This document shows positions 57,808 through 64,000 of a stretch of DNA of 64,000 nt, piece after piece (positions within the stretch are counted from its first letter, which is position 1; every line of letters begins with the position of its first letter). The notes below the pieces were generated by a model that saw nothing but the letters and a program-made list of their open reading frames with translations, did not search any database and was not told the DNA's origin. This DNA is from Cycas panzhihuaensis (Eukaryota; Cycadophyta), in the NCBI GenBank assembly GCA_023213395.1, contig CM041465.1, forward strand, positions 72,423,741 through 72,487,740, given 5' to 3'. A program made the translations under genes and the position numbers.

Positions 57808-58670
57808 GAATTTAAAATAACTGATTTAAGATTAATGCATTATTTCCTTGGAATAGAAGTATGGTAAGACGATGGTGACATTCTTATCTCTCAAAGGAAA
57901 TATACCTTGGACTTACTTCAAAGATTTAATATGAGTGATTATAAATCTTTAACTACTCCTATAGAAGTTGGAATTAAACATTCAAAGCATGATGAATCTA
58001 CTCCTGTGGATCCAACTCTATATAGGTAATTAATTCGCAGCCTAATTTATTTAATATCTACATGACCTAATATCATGCATGCCATTAGCATAGTGTCCCG
58101 ATTTATGCATGATCCAAAGACTGCACACTAGTAAGATGCAAAAAGAATTCTAGGGTATCTCAAAGGCATGACAGATTTTAGATTATATTACAAGTCTACA
58201 TCAAACTTCAGATAATAGGACATACAGATTCAGATTGGGCTGGTGATATAGATGACAAGAAATCTACATCAGGATATACTTTCAAAATGGGTTCAACAAC
58301 TTAGCATGGAGCTCAAAAAAATAGAATACAATCTCCTTATCAATAGTAGAGGTAGAATATAAAGCAACAGTGTCAGTAGTTTGTTAAATAGTTTGGTTGC
58401 ATTGATTACTTCAAGATCTTAAAATGGAACAGTAAGGGCTAACCAAAATCTATCAAAGCACCATACAAATGACAAGGAATCTAATGTTTCATGGCAGAAC
58501 CAAGTATATAGAGACATAGTATCATTTCATTTGAGAGTTAGTACAAGAAGAATAAATTGAGTTAAAATATTATAGTATAGAGGACTAGATAATAGATATT
58601 TTTATAAAAGCATTGGGCAAGATAAAATTCTAAAAATTCAAAGAAAATTTAGGAGTTGTGTACATTGGGG
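57808..58670 (+). pseudogene. Copia-4 RT C-terminal part and RNase H relic
   Basis: It resumes the RT sentence EFKITDLRLMHYFLGIEV, then ILISQRKYTLDLLQRFNMSD, PTLYR and SLIYLIST, with FMHDPKTAH and RILGYLKGM in the linker. RNase H follows: TDSDWAGDIDDKKSTSGYTF (catalytic Asp kept) and FHGRTKYIET-like sequence near 58490. TAA/TAG codons interrupt Gln or Trp positions. It ends just before the purine tract of the 3' LTR. Confidence 0.85.
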
Positions 58671-58684
58671 GTTATGGGGAAGAA

Positions 58685-59006
58685 TGTTAGGATAACCCCC
58701 CAATGGCTTAAGGGTACATGTGCCTAGGGCCCCCCTAAGCTACCTTTGGGGCTCCTTAGGGTACCTAGAGCCACCTATTATAGTCCTTAGCTGATATATT
58801 AGGTATGTTTGTATTATTTTAATTTATTTTAAATATCGTCAGCTAACCTACGAGGAGGGTTGACGTGCTTAGGCACCTCTCTAAAAATCTATTTAAAGGA
58901 TTGCCATACACCCTAGGTATTTTTTAACACCACCTTCAATTATTTTAGAAATTTGTTGATTAGTGCATAATGGCATCCTAACCCTCTCTGCTCTCTTATG
59001 CCAACA
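58685..59006 (+). repeat. 3' LTR of copia-4 (322 bp)
   Basis: A direct repeat of 52581-52903. Starts TGTTAGGATAACC, ends TTATGCCAACA, followed by the TAGAG duplication. Confidence 0.92.
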
Positions 59007-59011
59007 TAGAG

Positions 59012-59404
59012 CACAAATAGATCTTTTATTTCTATAATAACTCAGATTACATTCAAAATATGAAATGTCTCCAAAAGAGAAGATGTGTATAAGTACAATC
59101 TTATAAGAAGAGATTATAACACAAGGGTTTCTTTACAAATATATGGCCTTAAATAGATAAAAGTGGTTATTATTCTCTAACATCTTATTAGAGGGTCATG
59201 TGGCCTTTAGTCCCATTAGTAGAGGTATGTAGCCTATGCATACCCATTGATAAATGACATTAACCTGTACTACCTCAATTATATAGTTAGATAATCCCAT
59301 TAGTGAAGGTATGTAGCCTATGCATACCCATTGATAAATGACAGTAACCCGTACTACCTTGATTATATAGTTAGATACTTATATATTTTTCACCTTAGGA
59401 TGTT
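59012..59404 (-). repeat. Probable 3' LTR portion of gypsy-2 with an 84-bp tandem duplication
   Basis: It lies on the far side of the minus-strand purine tract from the coding relics. CCCATTAGT(A/G)(G/A)AGGTATGTAG...TTAGATA occurs twice in tandem (59212-59295 and 59296-~59379, 84-bp unit, a handful of differences). The LTR start (minus strand CCTATTACATAAC) does not show TG, and no partner LTR is in view. Confidence 0.6.
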
Positions 59405-59459
59405 ATGTAATAGGTCCTCCCCTCTTAACTATTAAGTCATTAAAGTGATAAAAATGTTT

Positions 59460-59800
59460 ATGTTGCTTGATGAAGTCTTTTGATTCCTATGTGGCTTCCA
59501 ATCTGGCTTCCTTAGGTTCACAATTAGACCGCTATACCATATGCTCAGAAATAGTTCTATTTTAGAGATAACATTAGTGGGTGTTTAGAATACATATGGA
59601 GGAAACTTTTTTTTTCTAGGAAGGTTACATAAAGGACATTATGGATCTTGGTATAAGGAGAAAGATCAAGGGCATAAGTGACTACATTAAGGTATTAATT
59701 GATTTTATAAGGGCCATAATATTAGGGACTTAGCTTATGGGATTTATTATGATGAAGGGATTATTGCTTGTAAGGTTAGAGGTAAAGGAAAATTAGATTA
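59460..59800 (-). pseudogene. Gypsy-2 C-terminal (chromodomain-like) relic
   Basis: The minus-strand translation at 59460-59520 reads KEARLEAT-stop-ESKDFIKQH. With the stop at a TGG-to-TAG site this is the xEATWExxxxxxxxF end of a chromodomain, which directs chromovirus integration to chromatin marks. Upstream sequence is poorly readable. Confidence 0.5.
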
Positions 59801-60229
59801 TCTACTCTAAATGATTGATCAAAGTAATGGAAATCTATTAGCTACTTCATTCAATTTTTTGTAGAGGCTAAGTTTTGCTTGACAATATGAAGTATTTGGT
59901 TATACCCCAATAGTATGGAGATTGGTGGCCAAGGTATGACAGAATGGGGAGGAGGGAAACTATAGAGGGCCATAAAAGGGGTCATATTAATTATAGATTG
60001 ATGGGAAGAATTATATTGGCATTCAACTAAGGCTAGACAAGAGGTCTAATATCTTTGGTGTTTCGTGAAAAAATAATAGAGCTACACTTCTAAGGTTTTA
60101 TTAAGAATTTTAGATTATCTATTAGTTTGGGGATGATAGAAGGAACTTATGTTGAAGGTCATTCCTAATGTATGAAAGAGTTCTTTCTAATGTACTAGTA
60201 AATTTGGGATCTCTATTAAATATAATGGT

Positions 60230-60520
60230 GAATGGAAATCCATGGAAGTAAAAGATGAATTAGATGTAGAGTTTAGCTAAATAAGGGACTTTGTAGGTGG
60301 TGTGAATAGGTAGGAAATGAGCATATTTAGTTAGCCAATCAATGATGACCTAAATAAAGTTATACTTATCTAAGAATGGGAGTTTTATGATGAATTCCAT
60401 GGAAATGTCTTACTATTTACCCTAAGGGATTTCCAGGGGATGAAGTAGGTTAGCTTGGGCCTTAATGTCTACCTTGTTACATTGGCATGCCTTACATTTA
60501 GATACATATATGAAGATGGA
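60230..60520 (-). pseudogene. Gypsy-2 integrase relic
   Basis: The minus-strand translation gives CKACQCNKVDIKAQANLLHPLEIP (CxxC of the zinc domain, ~60435-60500), SMEFIIKLPFLDKY (catalytic-Asp region, Asp changed to Glu) and VIIDWLTKYAHFLPIHTTYK. These match the gypsy integrase CxxCQxxK...PLxIPxxxWxxxSMDFIxGLP...VVVDRLSKYAHFIP sequence. The plus-strand frame at 60636-60887 is unrelated shadow. Confidence 0.8.
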
Positions 60521-61539
60521 AAACTTTATGTAAATCTAATCAAATTTGATAATAGGTTTTGTTGAATCCTAAATGACCTTTAAAGGGGATATTATGATAC
60601 TCAAATAGAATGTAGATAATAAATGTGGAGATAGGATGTATAAAAATATGATTCTAATAAAGAAGATATTTAGTATGTCAATTACAATCATTATGGTCTT
60701 GAACCTTATTAGTCTAAGTGGTAAAATTAGGTTGGGCTTTATTAGCCTTGGCCAAGTCTTAGAGCTAAGAAGGTTAGGGTACAGAGATGGCTTAAATGAT
60801 AGGTTCAACTCAAAGGTGGGAGAGAGCATCTATAATAATATTGTCCTTCCTCTTTATATAAGATATGGTAAAGTTAAAGACATATAATCTATCAGCCTAT
60901 TTGACTTATTCTTGAAATAAAATTGGTTGGTCTAATAAATGAGGGATACTATGGTAGTTTGTTAAAATGGGAAACTTGGAACCAAGTAGATATTAGCGCT
61001 ACTTATCTACTACATGTAAAATATCCCTAATTTCTTTTTAATAGGTGAATAGTTAGCACTCATGCTCTTTAACCCTCTAACTTACAAATATGATGTGGTA
61101 AAAATTTACATGATGATAACTCCTAGTCCAACATATGACACATAACATTCTAATTAGAATAGATAGAAAAGGTTAAGGGTAGAGAGGATTGGTATGGTTA
61201 ATATGGGTATTTTTATAAGGTTGAAGGCATTCTTAGCACTTAGTGACCACTAAAAGGAGCCCATATAGAGAAATTCATTAAGGAGGCTACTATGGATGCA
61301 TAGTTTTTAGTGAAGTAATGATAAAACTAAGTTAGTTTAAGGAAGGGTTGTAATTAGGTGAGGTTCTTTAGCTTAGGCCATTAGATAATGGTTGATATTT
61401 TATTAGGGTTAACTCATACTCTAACTATGAAAATGATTCAAAATAAGTATTGTAATTTAGTTTTTCCAAATTCACATTGATGTCTTTATATATTATTAGT
61501 TTTGAGCTAGGACCTAAAGGGTAATTTCTAAATATTAGA

Positions 61540-61930
61540 GACATAGGGGCATGCTGGTATTATAAATTAATATGTCATCAAAGAAGACAATAATAAATTT
61601 TCAAAGGTAAATGGTAAAAATTTTATTCAAGGGCTTGGAAAGTGATTAGAGTGTTACGTAGCCTACATAGCATGACCTAAAACTTAAAGTGGCCATGATG
61701 GGTTTGAGAAGTTATTTTGTGCTTATCCTTAGGGATTATTGGTATTTGGTAATATCTAGATTATAAGTCTAATTTAGAAAATATTGTAGTCCCATAGATT
61801 TCATCTAATATATCATCTATCCAAAGGATAGAGAACTTGTTCTTAATGATTAATTTGTTGAGTTCCCTATAATTGATACAAAGTTGAAAAGAACCATCAT
61901 TTTTTTGAACTAGTATAATGGGGGTAGTAT
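61540..61930 (-). pseudogene. Gypsy-2 reverse transcriptase relic
   Basis: On the minus strand, PIILVQKNDGSFQLCINYREL (61861-61925) corresponds to the gypsy PVxLVKKKDGxWRxCxDYRxL opening. KFIIVFFDDILIYN (61562-61605) is the catalytic block with both aspartates intact. Between them the frame is broken by stops. RNase H should follow at ~61100-61450 but is only faintly readable. Confidence 0.82.
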
Positions 61931-62329
61931 AGGGGCTTTACTAAGCTACATTATTCTATTATCTCTAAATTCATTAGTGATGTATTAAATCTCATTATTT
62001 TGGAAGTAAGAGTTTTGGTATAGATGTAGGTTGATAGGGTTATAAGGAATTTTGAGGTGAATGGTGTGATAAAATCCATGATCTAAGAGAGGGTCACTAG
62101 GTAAGGGGGAAAAGAAATATTGGTATTTATTGGGAATAAATTAGATATCTGGGTTGACATCAGACTATTTTTGGATATTATTAAGGCAAATAATATATCT
62201 TATGCTCTCATTAAGTTACTTGCTCATTTTCTTAGGGGAAATAAGTTTGTTAGGTGGTGATTAGACACTATAAAGTTTATGGGTTTAGCCATAGTGGTCT
62301 TTAAACATTATAAATGGGCACTTTAGGGA

Positions 62330-62620
62330 ATTATTAGTACTATAAGTACCTAAAATTTAGAGCCATTGGACACTTAATATGGCATCTAACTCCTTATTAG
62401 ATAAAGCATAAAAGTTTGACTTGAGTTGATATGTGCTAATTTGGACTTGGAGGTTTTTAGTAACACCCATATAATGGAGGGAGTAGCGGCCATGAAGAGA
62501 ACAATTAAACATTATTTTTTGCTCAATATAGAGGTTTAATTATTGATATATTATAATATCAATGAAATTTAATGATGCACCACCATCTATCAGAATTATA
62601 ATGGGGGTTTTCTTTAAGGT
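62330..62620 (-). pseudogene. Gypsy-2 aspartic protease relic
   Basis: The minus-strand reading is TPIIILIDGGASLNFIDI (62560-62612), a DGGAS/DSGS-type retroviral-like protease active site with its aspartate kept. Later comes LDAILSVQWL-stop-ILGT (~62360-62400), the LGxxVVLGxQWLxxLGP motif that follows it in gypsy polyproteins. The stop sits where Trp or Arg is usual. Confidence 0.82.
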
Positions 62621-62639
62621 CTCTCTTACTCATAATGGG

Positions 62640-63720
62640 TCAGGGTAGGTAGAAGATGAAATAACATATATGAGTGCTTCAAGTTTAGGGTCATGAGGTG
62701 GGGAGGGTTCCAAGTGTGAATCTTCTTCGAGTTCATCTTTATAGTTAAAATTAATTTCAATAGTAAATATGACTCTTTTGGCTTTACATACATGACCATG
62801 TCTAAAGAACTATTTTTTCATGTATTATGAGTATTAACTGGCTTCTTTGTATTTATGCACCTCTGATGTGGGTATCCATATTTATGTTGATGGATTTTCT
62901 ACTACTAGACATTCAATTAGGCAATCTAGTGATTGTCATAGAGGTTCTTCTCTTTAAAGCCTTAGAGGTCTATATGGTTCTACGAATGTTTGGCAACTAA
63001 TCCATGATGCTTCTCTTTTAACCCAGATGCTCATTCTATTACAAATTCAACTTCAATTATCTTAGTGTAATTGATGCCATCTTAAAGGTTAGGAGGTTGG
63101 TTGGTCTTCAATCTCATTTAGATTTATTCATTAAAACTGACTATGCAAGTTTCATATTGTCTATTTTTCTAGGTGCTAAGTGACTTGAGACTAAATTGCT
63201 TAGAACTCATCTATATAAGCTTTGACCAATATGGTTTGTCTTAATCACATCAATTGACTAAAAAAAGATTGGTTCCATGTCTCTTCATGTTGCTAAAAAG
63301 ACATTAATAGAATTGGTCCTAAATTTGATTTGATGGACACTTGCAGGTCCACTATTGATACTAGTGGTAAGGTTTGCCTTTTAAGTGGATAGAAGAAAAT
63401 TCCAACTAATCAACTTTAGACATGTGATTGAGTGTGAAATAGGAATATAATTTATTGATCTAACTATGAGTTGAATCCTTATTGAGATTTGGTATATTGA
63501 TCTTATAATTAAATGATTATTATCGTGTAAATTGAAGAGGTGGGGTTCCACCTTGAGATGCTCCACCTTATGTAACACTTGAGGAGTTGGAGTTAGATAC
63601 AAAGAAAAAGTTAGATAGTTGATTTTCAAGGTTTGATGATAGCCTAGTTGTATCCTATTTTTGTATGTCCTATATAGTGAGGAACTAAGTTTCCAAACAA
63701 AAAAGGTATTCAAATTGATT
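62640..63720 (-). pseudogene. Gypsy-2 gag-end relic
   Basis: Just upstream of the protease (minus strand, 62790-62820) FFRHGHVCKAKRV resembles the CFxCGExxxPGHxCKxKxL knuckle end of gypsy Gag with its first cysteines lost. It is followed by an acidic linker (KDELEEDSHLEPSPP). Farther up, the 110-codon minus-strand frame 63381-63713 has no clear domain. Confidence 0.5.
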
Positions 63721-64000
63721 CATTATAGAAGGGGTCTTAATGAAGTGGGGACTAGCTAAAAGGATTGTAAGAAATAGGAGAGATAAGTAGAATGGGTGTC
63801 AAAGGAGTAGGGATATATAAAACAAATAGGGAGGGTAAAGAGGGCTAGAGTATGAGGTGTCTATAGGTTGTTGTCCCAAAAAATTAAGAAAATAACCTAG
63901 TACACTTGAACAAGTGCAACGAGCTCGTCAATATGATATAAGTGAGTTATAAGCAAGAAATTGAGATCAATGAAGCCCTCAAGATACCTGTAGGCTATTT
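63721..64000. other. Window end, unassigned
   Basis: A+T-rich sequence that should lie toward the 5' end of gypsy-2, but no LTR or primer site could be read. Confidence 0.4.

Larger units (their letters stand above)
52581..59006 (+). mobile_element. Copia-4: full-length copia with perfect TAGAG target duplication
   Basis: The LTRs 52581-52903 and 58685-59006 share TGTT(G/A)GGATGACC-type starts, a C-rich CCTAGGGC block and GCCAACA/CACCAACA ends. TAGAG lies immediately outside both (52576-52580, 59007-59011). A primer site (TGGTATCAGATTC, ~52906) and a purine tract (GTTATGGGGAAGAA) are present. It is the least decayed copia in the window, with long open integrase and RT segments. A 1,654-bp composite insertion splits its RT at 56149-57802; without it the element is ~4.77 kb. 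Confidence 0.93.
59012..64000 (-). mobile_element. Gypsy-2: decayed minus-strand Ty3/gypsy (chromovirus-like) retrotransposon, partial
   Basis: Read on the minus strand from the right, the order is a gag-like region, protease, RT, RNase H region, integrase and a chromodomain-like end, followed by a purine tract (AAGAGGGGAGGA, near 59405-59420) and LTR-like sequence down to 59012. The gag/5' side runs off the window. Copia-4 inserted into or next to its 3' LTR, which could continue left of 52576. Many TAG stops. Confidence 0.8.

Overview
This window looks like intergenic DNA from a large, repeat-dense plant nuclear genome. The evidence is the dominance of decayed Ty1/copia and Ty3/gypsy LTR retrotransposons, an L1-type LINE carrying a C-terminal RNase H domain, initiator-Met-tRNA primer sites (TGGTATCA-like) and a plant-type LAMMER kinase. 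The base composition is strongly A+T-rich, and many relics are old yet still carry recognisable ends, which would suit a genome that clears insertions slowly, such as a gymnosperm. That placement is inference only. No bacterial, organellar, rRNA, tRNA or CRISPR features were seen.

Layout, left to right. 1-1762: unassigned, with a possible decayed minus-strand LTR. 1763-6051: non-coding LTR element (A) whose 5' LTR is swollen by a ~720-bp TA/TG microsatellite. 6525-11531: decayed full-length copia (copia-1). 12493-12936: solo LTR with perfect GAATT target duplication. 13056-20549: full-length copia (copia-2) with perfect GTTAT duplication. 20898-~25600: third copia (copia-3) without an identifiable 5' LTR. 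27590-43970: two direct copies of a ~2.65-kb segment. Copy 1 has been split by a 5'-truncated LINE (27830-31029, 15-bp target duplication) and by LTR element B (31784-39369), which in turn hosts the youngest element, C (32965-37830, minus strand, perfect TAAAG duplication). Copy 2 is uninterrupted.

44640-46960 is the only gene-like island. It holds an intact, intronless LAMMER/CLK-type (AFC-like) protein kinase at 45303-46460, a candidate TATA tract, a 53-codon upstream ORF and a 60-bp tandem duplication. 46961-48285 contains a small minus-strand LINE scrap. 48286-~51710 is a decayed plus-strand gypsy. 52581-59006 is a copia element (copia-4) with perfect TAGAG duplication. Its reverse transcriptase is interrupted in frame by a 1,654-bp composite (56149-57802): the 3' part of a minus-strand copia-2-family element joined to a 309-bp TRIM-like miniature retrotransposon, the whole flanked by one GTAGA duplication. 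~59012-64000 is a minus-strand gypsy relic running off the window.

Except for the kinase, essentially all coding matches are pseudogenes. The stop codons I could place by alignment in the copia relics are mostly TAG at expected Gln (CAG) or Trp (TGG) positions, as expected from long-term deamination of methylated cytosines. The items most worth follow-up are the composite TRIM/copia insertion, the young gag-only element C with its elaborate 3.4-kb leader, the kinase retrocopy, and the unidentified protein relic shared by the two segmental copies.
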